Source: an uncultured Arachnia sp. (GTDB lineage: Bacteria; Actinomycetota; Actinomycetes; Propionibacteriales; Propionibacteriaceae). Taken from it: a DNA stretch of 64,000 bases. The translations under genes were made by a program, and so were the position numbers. Within the stretch, counting starts at the first letter, position 1; each line of letters opens with the position of its first letter. Under the pieces are notes generated by a model. That model was not told where the DNA came from. It made no database searches and worked only from the letters and a program-made list of their open reading frames with translations. The stretch spans positions 34,101 through 98,100 of the forward strand of contig CANLSH010000012.1 of assembly GCA_947493705.1 (NCBI GenBank), given 5' to 3'. Positions 10,506 through 19,246 of this stretch are shown piece by piece.

Positions 10506-11804
10506 TCACTTGTCTGCCTGCACCCAGGTGCGAGCAACGACTCGGCGCAGCATCCGGACGAAGAGCTTTCTGGCGGATTGGACGAGTTCCAACCCAAATG
10601 GCACCGGGTCCGTGGAGGAGAGCACAGCGTGGTCACCTGCTCCTCGCACGTCGTCCACCCACTGCGCCACCGTCAGTTCGCCTTGACGCCAGTAGTGCCA
10701 GGCAGCCATGGCGTCCCGTCGCACATCAATCCAGCCGGGACCCGCAGCGCCCTGTACACGCGAGGAAGCAGGTGGCAGAGGCAACCCGACAGCATCGGCG
10801 TACATCGCTTTCATGAGGGAAACCCCACACGCCTCAGCCATCGCGGATCGTCCGGTCGGACGCCCTACATTCGCCTCAATCACCGATAGACTTCCCGAGA
10901 CGGGATCTCGCTTGAACTCCACGTATGCGAGCCCCCGGAAGCCTGCCTGAGAAAAGAGTTCGACGGCCCTGTCCCGCACTTCCGTGTCCACGCACGGTTC
11001 TGCGTAGGACGCGATTCCCAGATGCGGCGGCCATTGCCGCTTCTTCCGGGAGACAAAGGTGGCGAGCGCTTCATGATTCCGGTCGAAGTAGGCATTGCAG
11101 GTGAGCAGTTGCTCATCACCCCCCTGCACAAACTCCTGCACCACGAGGGCCGGAACCGTCGGCAGGGCTTCGTGAACCACACACTGGAGTTCGTCGGGGG
11201 TGTGCACCAACAGCACTTTCGAGCCGGTGAAGCGTCGCCACTCCCTGGACTTCACGGTCGGTTTCACCACGAGCGGGAATGACAAGGTACTCGCCGCGAC
11301 CAACGCCGACGCTCTGTCGGTGACAAGTCGCGTTTCCGGTGTACGCATCCCGAGCCGTGAGGTCAGTTGCGCGAATCCACCCTTGTCAAGCAATGCATGA
11401 ACGACAGGGTGCTCAGCCATCGGCACGTGGAAATACGGCTCGAGCCTCTCACGATGGGCGGAAATGTGAAGTACCGCCTGGTCGGTGGCCGGCACCAGCA
11501 CCGCTCGTCCGCCGAGGGTGGGACCGAGTCGTTCCAGCACAGCCACCACCGATTCACGGTGCACATCTGCCTGAATCACCTCATGGCAGGCGTTGGTGCG
11601 CGCCGCGAAGTGTGCGCGATCTCCCGCCAGCCCGATGACGCGTATTCCATCAGCCGCGAAAATCCGTGCCGTCTGGAGCCCCACGACAGATGCCAGACCG
11701 ACGATGACAACCGGCGGGCGATCGGAGCTTGACACCTCGTGACGGTAACAGTCCGGTTCGGCCCATTCGGTCAGCCGCGCCGCAGTTCCCCCGGCACAGT
11801 GCAT
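10506..11804 (-). CDS. ATP-grasp family ligase-like protein
   Basis: 432-aa protein. The N-terminal Rossmann-like part (VVIVGLASVVGLQTARIFAADG) is followed by an ATP-grasp fold: FPLVVKPTVKSREW carries the ATP-binding Lys, VVQEFVQGGDEQ the hinge, and YVEFKRDP...SVIEANVGRPTG the metal-binding Glu/Asn. Close relatives are uncharacterised carboxylate-amine ligases. The gene lies seven bases downstream of murJ on the same strand, which suggests a role in envelope or peptidoglycan precursor chemistry (inference). Start uncertain: ATG 11804 is chosen for tight operon spacing, while GTG 11735 would begin at VSSSDRPP just before the domain. Confidence 0.78.
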   Translation of the reverse strand: MHCAGGTAARLTEWAEPDCYRHEVSSSDRPPVVIVGLASVVGLQTARIFAADGIRVIGLAGDRAHFAARTNACHEVIQADVHRESVVAVLERLGPTLGGRAVLVPATDQAVLHISAHRERLEPYFHVPMAEHPVVHALLDKGGFAQLTSRLGMRTPETRLVTDRASALVAASTLSFPLVVKPTVKSREWRRFTGSKVLLVHTPDELQCVVHEALPTVPALVVQEFVQGGDEQLLTCNAYFDRNHEALATFVSRKKRQWPPHLGIASYAEPCVDTEVRDRAVELFSQAGFRGLAYVEFKRDPVSGSLSVIEANVGRPTGRSAMAEACGVSLMKAMYADAVGLPLPPASSRVQGAAGPGWIDVRRDAMAAWHYWRQGELTVAQWVDDVRGAGDHAVLSSTDPVPFGLELVQSARKLFVRMLRRVVARTWVQADK

Positions 11805-11811
11805 CGTTTCT

Positions 11812-13374
11812 TCACTCGTCCTCAATCCCTGGGCGTCGCCGACGCCGCAGGACAGAACGAAGCTCAACGAACTCACCACCACGGAGACCCACGATCACCG
11901 CGACGTAGACCACTGCACCCAGCAGAAATGTCAGGGCCAGCCCGCCGATCTGCCCCGAGGTCGACGCATCTCTCAACCACGAAGGCAGTCCCAGAACGCC
12001 ACATACGCCGACCGCTGCGGCAGTCGCCAGAACCGCGCGAAACGCCGTCCCCATCAGGGGGCCCAACTCGACGCCCTGGTGCCGTCCATGGAGCCGCAGG
12101 AGCACAGCTGCTGCTCCTGCCAGTAGCGACAGCGACGTGGAAGCGGCCAATCCCGCCACTCCGAACCGCACGCCCAGGGTCAGATCTCCGGTGACGTTCA
12201 CGGCCATCACCACGAGCGACACCACAACGGGTGTCCGTGCATCTCCCACCGCCAGGCATGCACGGGAGCCCAGCGTCCGCAGTGCGATGGCGACCGCTGA
12301 TACTGCATAGGCGCTCACCGCGGTGGCTGCCAACATGACGGCTTCATCGGTGAACGCTCCCCGCCCAAAGAGCACATTGACTATGGGGGTCGCGGTGAGC
12401 ATCATCAAGCCCACAACAGGAGTGATCAGAATCACCACCACACGCATGGCACGCGACACGAGGGCACGGAGCTGGCCTCGACGCTCCGGCGCTCCCGCCG
12501 CGCCAAAAGCGGGATAGATGGCGGCCACCAGGGTCACTACCAGCAGGCTGTCGACAAGGGTGACGATTCTCCAACCAAAGTTGAGTGCTGCCACCACGCC
12601 CTCGCCCTGGGCGGAGCCGACCGCACGATCCACCAGGGTGTTGACGTTCACTGCGGCAGTCGTGATCAGGAGTGCCGGGACCAGTCGTAATACCTCCAGC
12701 ACGCCCGGATCATGAAGATCCAGCCGGGGCCTCAGCCGCAGGGAGAACTTGGGCAGAGGTATGAGTTGGATCAGCATTCTGACTGCTGAGCCCACGACGA
12801 ATCCCACAGCCAGCGCATGTGCCCCGAACGTTGGTCCGAAGAAGGCCGCAGCGGCGATCATCACAACGTTGAAGGGCAAGCCCTGAATCCCTGAAGCGAA
12901 AAAACGTCCATTGGCCTGCGTTGCCGCTGCCAGCACATCAGTCGCCGCCACGAATACCGTGGCCACGAGCACGATGCGTGCCAGCTCCACAGCCAGCGTC
13001 CTGGTGCTCTCATCGAAGCCCGGAGCCAGGACCATGACCACCAACTCGGCGGCGAAGTACATCACCACAGCTCCGCTCATCAGCACGAGCATCGTGAGGG
13101 TCAGTACCACCTGCACCACGCGATTGGCCCGCTGTTGATCGCCCGCGGCGACAGCACGACTGACCACCGGCACCAGAGCGCGCGAAATGGCTCCCGCAGC
13201 CAGCGCCAGAACCAGATTCATCAGACCTTGGGCGACGAGGTAGGCATCCAACGCGGAGCTGGCGCCGTAGACAGCAGCGATCACGGCATCCCGCGCAAAT
13301 CCAAACACTTGACTCACGGCGGTGAGCGTGGCCAACAGGATGGCTGCACGGGCAACTCCACGTCCTGCTGACAT
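11812..13374 (-). CDS. murJ: Lipid II flippase MurJ (MviN)
   Basis: 520-aa polytopic membrane protein with about 14 helices. It is the MATE-like flippase that exports the peptidoglycan precursor lipid II. Family features are the first helix region SQVFGFARDAVIAAVYG, then ALDAYLVAQGL, and the helix-7/8 region with NVNTLVDRAVGS. It lacks the long kinase-like C-terminal extension of mycobacterial MviN, so it is the short form. The ATG at 13374 has GGGGAG six bases upstream and is preferred to the earlier in-frame start at 13422. First gene of an operon with the ATP-grasp enzyme. Confidence 0.93.
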   Translation of the reverse strand: MSAGRGVARAAILLATLTAVSQVFGFARDAVIAAVYGASSALDAYLVAQGLMNLVLALAAGAISRALVPVVSRAVAAGDQQRANRVVQVVLTLTMLVLMSGAVVMYFAAELVVMVLAPGFDESTRTLAVELARIVLVATVFVAATDVLAAATQANGRFFASGIQGLPFNVVMIAAAAFFGPTFGAHALAVGFVVGSAVRMLIQLIPLPKFSLRLRPRLDLHDPGVLEVLRLVPALLITTAAVNVNTLVDRAVGSAQGEGVVAALNFGWRIVTLVDSLLVVTLVAAIYPAFGAAGAPERRGQLRALVSRAMRVVVILITPVVGLMMLTATPIVNVLFGRGAFTDEAVMLAATAVSAYAVSAVAIALRTLGSRACLAVGDARTPVVVSLVVMAVNVTGDLTLGVRFGVAGLAASTSLSLLAGAAAVLLRLHGRHQGVELGPLMGTAFRAVLATAAAVGVCGVLGLPSWLRDASTSGQIGGLALTFLLGAVVYVAVIVGLRGGEFVELRSVLRRRRRPGIEDE

Positions 13375-13587
13375 GGACAACTCCCCCCACCTGATGGACG
13401 CGACTGATGCTGCCGAGCCCACGTGTTGCGCCGGGCACGGATAAAACCTTAGTCCCGATCCATACGTTGCTGGATGAGCGAGAGAGGGCTGGGTGTGGCG
13501 TCAGGGAGCAAGCCAGAACCCCTGAACGTCAAAGACCAGATGGCCCGCCGCGTGGCGCCAGTCGCGCCGGTCGGATGACTGACGGGC

Positions 13588-13604
13588 CCGCGGATCGTCC
13601 GCGG
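13588..13604 (-). terminator. Hairpin directly after the arylsulfotransferase-like gene
   Basis: CCGCGGA-TCG-TCCGCGG, a perfect 7-bp stem beginning one base past the stop codon. The remainder of 13375-13587, upstream of murJ, shows no gene that I can support. Confidence 0.55.
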
Positions 13605-15125
13605 CTATGAAACCTCATCGACTTGGGCCCACGGCATCCGCTCGGAACGGTAAATCCTGGTATCAGTCACGGCGAGGTCCCAGCGGGTCTCGCCGCTTTC
13701 ATCCACCTCAGTGATGCGCGCCGTCTCGCTGCTCCCGGCCCCACCCGCAGTGGACAGGATGCTGCCGTCGGCAAGTTCGTCGACGTCCCCGAGAGCCTCG
13801 CTGTACTTGGGATCGACGGCCTCGAAGACCTGTCGAGCCGTCAGCGCGTCACGATCAATCTCATAGGCAACGGCGCGGCTGTTGTTCTCCGCACCCCCGG
13901 TCTCGTTGCGATTGTCATAGATGAGGAGTTCCCCGTCCTCGGTGAAGGTCGCGGCGTGCTGCCCGGAGGTCCACGTGCCCTCCTCCAGCTCGAGAAACGG
14001 CGCGTCGAATCCGGGGGCAGTCATTGAGTCATCCCCGGCGATCCAGCTCAGGTCACCGGTGGCACGGTCATAGGCGAAGACCCATCCCTGGGACCGTACC
14101 GACACCACCACCTCCCCATTGTCCTCGTCGAGGATGACGGAGTTGGAGTGGCTCCAATCGAGCCCACCCGCACTTGCAAGCGCCTTCGAGAGTTCCCCGG
14201 GGAAACGGCTGGGGTCCAGATGATCGAGCAGCGCCCACGTCGAGACGACCTGACCCTCATCGTCCAGCTCGACGACGAGGTCACCGTGCACGTCCTGACC
14301 GTCGAACTTGCGGGTCTCCGCGCCCAGTGCCAGGAGCCCGCCATCCGGGAGCAGGAAAGCATCGTGGTGCCACCCCGGGACCGCGCTCATGTCGTAGGTT
14401 TTCACGACCTCGCCGTCCAGGGTGACCTGATCAATGGTGTCCTCGAAGAACGCCAACAGCGTGCCGTTGCCAGCGGCGCGGATGAGGGGGGCCCGATTGG
14501 TCGTCTCGTCGCTGTTCAGGTACCAGACGATCTCCCCCTGGGGATCGACACCGTAGAAGATCGGCCCCTCAGGCATCTCGGTGGGATCCTCGTAACTTCC
14601 CGGAGCTGTAAGACCGAAGAAGGTGATGCCGGCCGTCGAGTTCCCGCCCGCGTCCTCGGCGGCCGGAACGACCTCGGCCGTCGGCGCGTTGCCGGGCAGA
14701 GCCCCGGTTGTCATCGACGTCGTGGCCATGCCCCCTTCCGTGGCCTCCGGGTCCGACGCCTCGAAGGTGTATTCGGTGTCGGCCCGAAGCCCCACGACGG
14801 TGAACTCGTGCGATGCGGCAGCGTCCTGCGCGAGGATCTCTCGTGGCGCCGTCTCCTCGGAGCTCACCGTCAGCATGACACTGGTCGCGGCTGGCGCGCT
14901 CACTGTGACGCTGGCGATGAGGGTGTTGTCCGGGTCCACGACGGCATCGATCGCCAGCGGCAGACTCGCGCTGGTGGCAGGGGACGGCACGCCCGCGCTG
15001 CTGGCGGGCGCCGACGGAGCATCAGAGCTCTCTGGCGCGACGCCGCACGCGGCGAGCGGCCCGGCCATGGCGAGGGCGAGCGCGATAGCCGGGATGAATC
15101 CACGGGTGGGGGTGTGCGTGCTCAA
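13605..15125 (-). CDS. Arylsulfotransferase (ASST)-like exported lipoprotein
   Basis: 506-aa secreted protein. The signal peptide ends in a lipobox (P-L-A-A-C), followed by a Ser/Ala/Pro linker, an N-terminal beta domain (about 60-150, fibronectin-like) and a six-bladed propeller resembling arylsulfate sulfotransferases. Supporting motifs are GWHHDAFLLPDG (the conserved HD), VHGDLVVELDDEGQV and LDWSHSNSV. Enzymes of this family move sulfate between phenols, but several actinobacterial members are uncharacterised. No usable ATG or GTG lies before the signal peptide. TTG at 15125 has AGAGG seven bases upstream and is the likely start. Confidence 0.78.
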   Translation of the reverse strand: MSTHTPTRGFIPAIALALAMAGPLAACGVAPESSDAPSAPASSAGVPSPATSASLPLAIDAVVDPDNTLIASVTVSAPAATSVMLTVSSEETAPREILAQDAAASHEFTVVGLRADTEYTFEASDPEATEGGMATTSMTTGALPGNAPTAEVVPAAEDAGGNSTAGITFFGLTAPGSYEDPTEMPEGPIFYGVDPQGEIVWYLNSDETTNRAPLIRAAGNGTLLAFFEDTIDQVTLDGEVVKTYDMSAVPGWHHDAFLLPDGGLLALGAETRKFDGQDVHGDLVVELDDEGQVVSTWALLDHLDPSRFPGELSKALASAGGLDWSHSNSVILDEDNGEVVVSVRSQGWVFAYDRATGDLSWIAGDDSMTAPGFDAPFLELEEGTWTSGQHAATFTEDGELLIYDNRNETGGAENNSRAVAYEIDRDALTARQVFEAVDPKYSEALGDVDELADGSILSTAGGAGSSETARITEVDESGETRWDLAVTDTRIYRSERMPWAQVDEVS

Positions 15126-15287
15126 GAGCGGGCCTCTAACTCCAGTGGTTGGGTCGTCGACGGTCGTAACCGTCTCGATTGTATCGATGGCGCCTGAACA
15201 ACTCCCTCGTGGTTCGCGACAGACACATCCCCGGCGCAGAACGCACCTCGCTCGTTGTTCGCTGTCGACAGGGTGGACAATGAGCGC

Positions 15288-15896
15288 ATGAGTTTCGAAC
15301 CCAGCCAGTGGACCCGCATCATCACCGCAGACCCGGAGCACTCGCGCCGCTACATCGAACGTTTCGAGATGATGGCTGCAGCAGGGCATGACCTGCTGGG
15401 CGAAACCCGGACCGTGGACGCCATGGTGCCCCGCAACGCGCGCATCCTCGATGCTGGGTGCGGCCCCGGTCGCCACGGCGGCCGTTTGGAGGCCCTCGGC
15501 CACACGGTGGTGGGCGTCGACGGGGATCCCACACTGATCGCGGCGGCCCGGGCGGCCCATCCGAAGGCAACATGGGTGGTGAGTGACCTCGCTGAGTTGG
15601 ATCTGCCCGCACGCGGCATTCAGGCAAACTTCGACGCGATCCTGTGTGCTGGCAACGTCATGGGTTTCCTCGCACCCAGCACGCGCGTGGGCGTATTGGA
15701 ACGGTTCCGCCAGCACTTGGCCGATGAGGGCCGGGCCATCATCGGTTTCGGGGGTGGGCGCGGCTACGAGTTCGATGACTTCTTTGCCGACCTCACCTCT
15801 GCTGGCCTGACCCCGGAATTGGCGCTTTCCACATGGGATCTGCGGCCCTTCCGGCCTGGCGACGGCTTCCTCGTGGCCATTTGCGTCCCCGCCTGA
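15288..15896 (+). CDS. SAM-dependent methyltransferase
   Basis: 202-aa class I methyltransferase. The SAM-binding motif I is ILDAGCGPGRHGG, followed by an acidic strand end (VVGVDGDPTL) and LCAGNVMGFLAP as motif IV region. Substrate unknown. The ATG at 15288 is chosen because it gives the compact domain. GACAAT lies six bases before it, so a leaderless transcript is possible. An upstream ATG at 15255 lacks any ribosome site. It is divergent from the arylsulfotransferase-like gene and convergent with the DedA-like gene. Confidence 0.87.
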   Translation: MSFEPSQWTRIITADPEHSRRYIERFEMMAAAGHDLLGETRTVDAMVPRNARILDAGCGPGRHGGRLEALGHTVVGVDGDPTLIAAARAAHPKATWVVSDLAELDLPARGIQANFDAILCAGNVMGFLAPSTRVGVLERFRQHLADEGRAIIGFGGGRGYEFDDFFADLTSAGLTPELALSTWDLRPFRPGDGFLVAICVPA

Positions 15897-15916
15897 GCGG
15901 CACCAGCGGCACCAGT

Positions 15917-16672
15917 TCAGGCGACGTCAGTGATCTTCCGCCTACTGCGCAGCATTGTGGTGGCGATGATGACCACGACCAACCCGATGGCCACGTACCC
16001 CGCAAAGCGTGCGTACACGTCGAGCACAGCAACGGCAGGCTCGCCCAGACGCCAGCCCAGGGCGAAGAACCCGATGAGCCACACCGTGCTGGCGATGTAG
16101 TCGTAGATCAGGAACCGCTTGATGCTCATGTTCGTGGCGCCCGAAAGCACGAACACCACCTGCATGAGCGGCAGAGGTATGGGCACGTAGGCGACGAGAA
16201 ACCCGATGGGTCCGAGTTTCCTCGCCCACCGCTCGGCACGTGCATAGCCGCGCGCCGCGCGCTTGCTGCGTCCGGCCCACACCTCAATCATGCCGCGACC
16301 CCACAGCTTCCCGGCCCACCAATAGATCCAGTCGAACTTCAAACTGAGCAGGGACGCCACGAACAACACCAAGGGCCAATGCCCCATCTGGCCCACGCTG
16401 GCGATGGCACCGCTCGCGGTGACGGCCGTCCGGCCCCCGGTGATCATCGCAAGAAAGTCCGGGGCAGCCGCGAGCATCCAGGCTCGCGTAGGGATGAGCA
16501 CGAGACTGAACACACCGACGACACCGAACCAGGCCAGACAGGCGATGTCCGATCGGCCCGGCTCCTTCTTCCAAGGCATGCCCTCGGCCTCCCACCACTG
16601 AGCTTCGGTCTCCGCCGCGGCGGGAACAGGGGCAGGCTCGTCGGGGATCAGCGGATCAGAATCAGCGGGCAC
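15917..16672 (-). CDS. DedA/VTT-like membrane protein
   Basis: 251-aa protein with an acidic cytoplasmic N-terminus (1-45) and five to six hydrophobic helices. The segment GPIGFLVAYVPIPLPLMQVVFVLSGATNMSIKRFL resembles the re-entrant loop and helix of DedA/SNARE-associated (VTT) proteins, which act as lipid scramblases or flippases. The usual F/YxRxxP arginine is replaced here by AYVPIP, so the assignment is to the superfamily only. GTG at 16672 follows TACCCT with a six-base gap, a leaderless arrangement. Confidence 0.72.
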   Translation of the reverse strand: MPADSDPLIPDEPAPVPAAAETEAQWWEAEGMPWKKEPGRSDIACLAWFGVVGVFSLVLIPTRAWMLAAAPDFLAMITGGRTAVTASGAIASVGQMGHWPLVLFVASLLSLKFDWIYWWAGKLWGRGMIEVWAGRSKRAARGYARAERWARKLGPIGFLVAYVPIPLPLMQVVFVLSGATNMSIKRFLIYDYIASTVWLIGFFALGWRLGEPAVAVLDVYARFAGYVAIGLVVVIIATTMLRSRRKITDVA

Positions 16673-16684
16673 CGCTCAAGGGTA
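16673..16684 (-). promoter_or_regulatory. -10 element of a leaderless transcript
   Basis: Minus-strand TACCCT (16684-16679) ends six bases before the GTG start at 16672. There is no Shine-Dalgarno. Confidence 0.5.
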
Positions 16685-16759
16685 CGCGAGCCCGACGGCC
16701 GTTCCGCAACGATCAGATCACAGAAGTGGGACCGTCCTTCACCAGTGAACAGACCGGGG

Positions 16760-16785
16760 TGTAACGTGCGTTACAGGAAGATAAT
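16760..16785 (+). promoter_or_regulatory. Operator palindrome and -10 element of the ABC ATPase gene
   Basis: TGTAACG-TG-CGTTACA (16760-16775) is a seven-base-arm palindrome, immediately followed by GATAAT (16780-16785), a strong -10. The palindrome covers the -35/spacer region, the expected position of a repressor site. The cognate regulator is unknown. Confidence 0.65.
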
Positions 16786-16841
16786 AGCTTCCGTCCACTC
16801 GGATCGTCGGGCACGTACCTGCCCGTGGAAAGGAATGTGGC

Positions 16842-17948
16842 ATGGCCACCGTTAGTTACCGTCAAGCCTCCCGAGTCTATCCCGGCTCGGATCGCGCCGC
16901 CGTCGAAAAACTGGACCTTCACGTCGAGGACGGCGAATTCATGGTCCTTGTTGGCCCGTCGGGTTGTGGCAAGTCCACATCGCTCCGAATGCTGGCAGGC
17001 CTAGAAGAGGTCAACTCAGGCAACATCTTCATCGGTGACCGTGACGTCACTGATCTGCCGCCCAAGGATCGCGACATCGCGATGGTCTTCCAGAACTATG
17101 CCCTCTACCCCCACATGACCGTGGCGGACAACATGGGCTTTGCGCTGAAGATGCAGAACACCCCCAAGGCCGAACGCCAGGAACGCGTCGCCGAGGCCGC
17201 CCGTTTGCTGGGCCTCGAGGACTTCCTCAACCGCAAGCCGAAGGCTCTCTCGGGTGGTCAGCGTCAGCGCGTGGCCATGGGTCGTGCCATCGTCCGTCAG
17301 CCGCAGGTCTTCCTCATGGACGAGCCGCTGTCGAACCTGGACGCCAAGCTCCGTGTCTCCACCCGCACCCAGATCGCAGCCCTGCAGCGCCGGCTCGGCG
17401 TCACCACCGTGTACGTCACGCACGACCAGACCGAGGCCATGACCATGGGAGACCGTGTCTGCGTCCTGAAGGATGGTCTTCTCCAGCAGGTGGACGCACC
17501 ACTCGACCTGTACGACACGCCCGTCAACCTGTTCGTCGCCGGCTTCATCGGCTCGCCCGCAATGAACCTGCTTGAGGGAGATGTTGTCGAGGGCGGTGTC
17601 CGTATCGGTGACTACACCGTTCCCGTTCCGCGTGACATCCTTGGCAAGGTCTCGGGTGAGAAGCGTCTCACGGTGGGAATGCGCCCCGAGAACATGGAAG
17701 TCTCCCAGGACGACGAGGGCATCCCCCTTGATGTCGCCCTGGTGGAGGAACTGGGTGCCGATTCCTACCTGTACGGAACGCTGTCCGGTCTCTCGGAAGC
17801 CGAGCTCGTGGACGCACAGCAGATTATCGTGCGTATGGAAGCGCGCATGGCACCGCACAAGGGCGACGTCGTTCGTCTCAAGTCGTCCAATCCGAACGGC
17901 GTACACGTGTTCAGCAACGAATCGGGTCTGCGTCTCAACGACCTCTGA
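16842..17948 (+). CDS. Sugar ABC transporter ATP-binding protein (MsiK/UgpC type)
   Basis: 368-aa ATPase of carbohydrate importers. Walker A is GPSGCGKST (about residues 38-46), the Q-loop FQNYALYPHMT, the signature LSGGQRQR, Walker B VFLMDEP, and the switch HD in VTHDQTEAM. The C-terminal MalK-type regulatory OB domain runs from about 240. No permease or binding protein is adjacent. In actinobacteria such an orphan ATPase (MsiK) energises several separate sugar importers, which is the likely role. AAGGA precedes the ATG. It ends in a strong hairpin. Confidence 0.93.
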   Translation: MATVSYRQASRVYPGSDRAAVEKLDLHVEDGEFMVLVGPSGCGKSTSLRMLAGLEEVNSGNIFIGDRDVTDLPPKDRDIAMVFQNYALYPHMTVADNMGFALKMQNTPKAERQERVAEAARLLGLEDFLNRKPKALSGGQRQRVAMGRAIVRQPQVFLMDEPLSNLDAKLRVSTRTQIAALQRRLGVTTVYVTHDQTEAMTMGDRVCVLKDGLLQQVDAPLDLYDTPVNLFVAGFIGSPAMNLLEGDVVEGGVRIGDYTVPVPRDILGKVSGEKRLTVGMRPENMEVSQDDEGIPLDVALVEELGADSYLYGTLSGLSEAELVDAQQIIVRMEARMAPHKGDVVRLKSSNPNGVHVFSNESGLRLNDL

Positions 17949-17968
17949 TCCGCAACCCCTTCAACCGT

Positions 17969-18004
17969 CACGATGGGCGTCCGCTTCGGCGGGCGCCCAT
18001 CGTG
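17969..18004 (+). terminator. Strong terminator hairpin
   Basis: An 11-bp perfect stem (CACGATGGGCG/CGCCCATCGTG) continues through one T-G pair and CCGC/GCGG to a TTCG tetraloop, about 16 bp in all. There is no U-tract. Confidence 0.85.
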
Positions 18005-18014
18005 CTGCTTGCAC

Positions 18015-18027
18015 TACGGTGATGCGC
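18015..18027 (+). promoter_or_regulatory. -10 element of leaderless metB transcript
   Basis: TACGGT (18015-18020), then seven bases, then ATG 18028. There is no Shine-Dalgarno. Confidence 0.5.
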
Positions 18028-19185
18028 ATGGCTGAACTCGGCAGGTGGACCAACGCGATCCGCACGGGCCTGGCAACCGACAGCGTCCACGGGGCCGTCG
18101 TACCTCCCATCCACATGTCCAGCAACTACACCTTCGAAGCGCCTGATCGTCCACGCGAGTATGACTACTCGCGCTCGGGCAATCCCACGCGTGACCTGCT
18201 CAACGATGCTCTGGCTGAGCTTGAGGGTGGCGCAGGCGCTACCAGCGTCGCCACCGGGATGGCTGCGTTCACGCTACTGGCCGACGCGCTGGTCCCGGCG
18301 GGGAGCCGGGTAGTGGTGCAGCATGATGCCTACGGCGGGACGTGGCGATTGTTCAGCTTCCTGGCCGCCCAGAAACGCCTGATGGTGGACTTCGTCGACT
18401 TCAATGACCCCGCCGCCCTCGCTGAAGCCCTGGACAGGGAGCCCCGGCTGGTGGTGGTTGAAACCCCCTCCAATCCGCTTCTGCGGATCACGGACATCCG
18501 CGCCGTCTCCGACGCCGCCCGTCAGGTTGGTGCACTCTGCGTGGTGGACAACACGTTCTGTTCCCCGCTGCTGCAGCGACCTCTGGAGCTGGGCGCAGAT
18601 GTGGTGCTGCATTCCACCACCAAGTTCATCAACGGGCACTCCGATGTGGTGGGCGGCGTGGTCGTTGCACGTGATCCGTCCCTGCACGCAGACCTGCGGC
18701 TGTGGGCCAATGCGCTGGGCCTGACCGCAAGTGCTTTCGATTCCTATCTCACCCTGCGAGGGCTGCGCACTCTCGATGCCCGATTGCGAGTCCATGATGA
18801 GAACACCCGGGCGCTCCTCACTGCCATCGCAGGTCACCCGGCCCTCTCGGCTCTGCACCATCCGGGGCTGAAGAATCATCCGCAGCACGCCCTGGCGGCA
18901 CGCCAGCAGTCCGGTTTCGGTTCCATCCTCAGCATCGAGCTTTCAGGTGGCTGGGACGCCGTTGGCCGCTTCCTGGAGGGGCTGCAGGTCTTCCACCTCG
19001 CTGAGTCATTGGGCGGGGTGGAATCGCTGGTCTGCCATCCCTCGACGATGACCCACGCCGGAATGAGCGAAGCTGCACAGACGAAGGCGGGGATCACAGC
19101 CGGGCTGCTGCGGCTCAGCGTGGGTATAGAAGGTCGCGACGATCTCATCGCCGTTGTTGCGGAAGCCCTCGACCGGGCCCTGTGA
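18028..19185 (+). CDS. metB: Cystathionine gamma-synthase
   Basis: 385-aa PLP enzyme of the Cys/Met metabolism family that condenses an activated homoserine with cysteine to form cystathionine. Motifs match the E. coli MetB type: YDYSRSGNPTRD, ELEGGAGA, VVVETPSNPLLRITDI, VVDNTFCSPLLQ, and HSTTKFINGHSD with the PLP lysine near residue 199. Near the C-terminus are HLAESLGGVESL and THAGMS. A lyase activity cannot be excluded from sequence. The start at 18028 is favoured over an ATG two codons earlier because TACGGT lies exactly seven bases upstream. Confidence 0.92.
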   Translation: MAELGRWTNAIRTGLATDSVHGAVVPPIHMSSNYTFEAPDRPREYDYSRSGNPTRDLLNDALAELEGGAGATSVATGMAAFTLLADALVPAGSRVVVQHDAYGGTWRLFSFLAAQKRLMVDFVDFNDPAALAEALDREPRLVVVETPSNPLLRITDIRAVSDAARQVGALCVVDNTFCSPLLQRPLELGADVVLHSTTKFINGHSDVVGGVVVARDPSLHADLRLWANALGLTASAFDSYLTLRGLRTLDARLRVHDENTRALLTAIAGHPALSALHHPGLKNHPQHALAARQQSGFGSILSIELSGGWDAVGRFLEGLQVFHLAESLGGVESLVCHPSTMTHAGMSEAAQTKAGITAGLLRLSVGIEGRDDLIAVVAEALDRAL

Positions 19186-19233
19186 GCCGAAAGGGCGTCG
19201 CCATAGTGCGGCGTGACGCAGATTGGGTGCGGA

Positions 19234-19246
19234 TAGGGTAGAGCCC
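19234..19246 (+). promoter_or_regulatory. -10 element of leaderless DUF4032 gene
   Basis: TAGGGT (19234-19239), seven bases, then ATG 19247. There is no Shine-Dalgarno. Confidence 0.5.

Noticed and set aside
13375..13604. Small gene between murJ and the arylsulfotransferase-like gene
   Set aside because: Short frames here have no ribosome site or family features. Only a hairpin and promoter-like sequence are evident.
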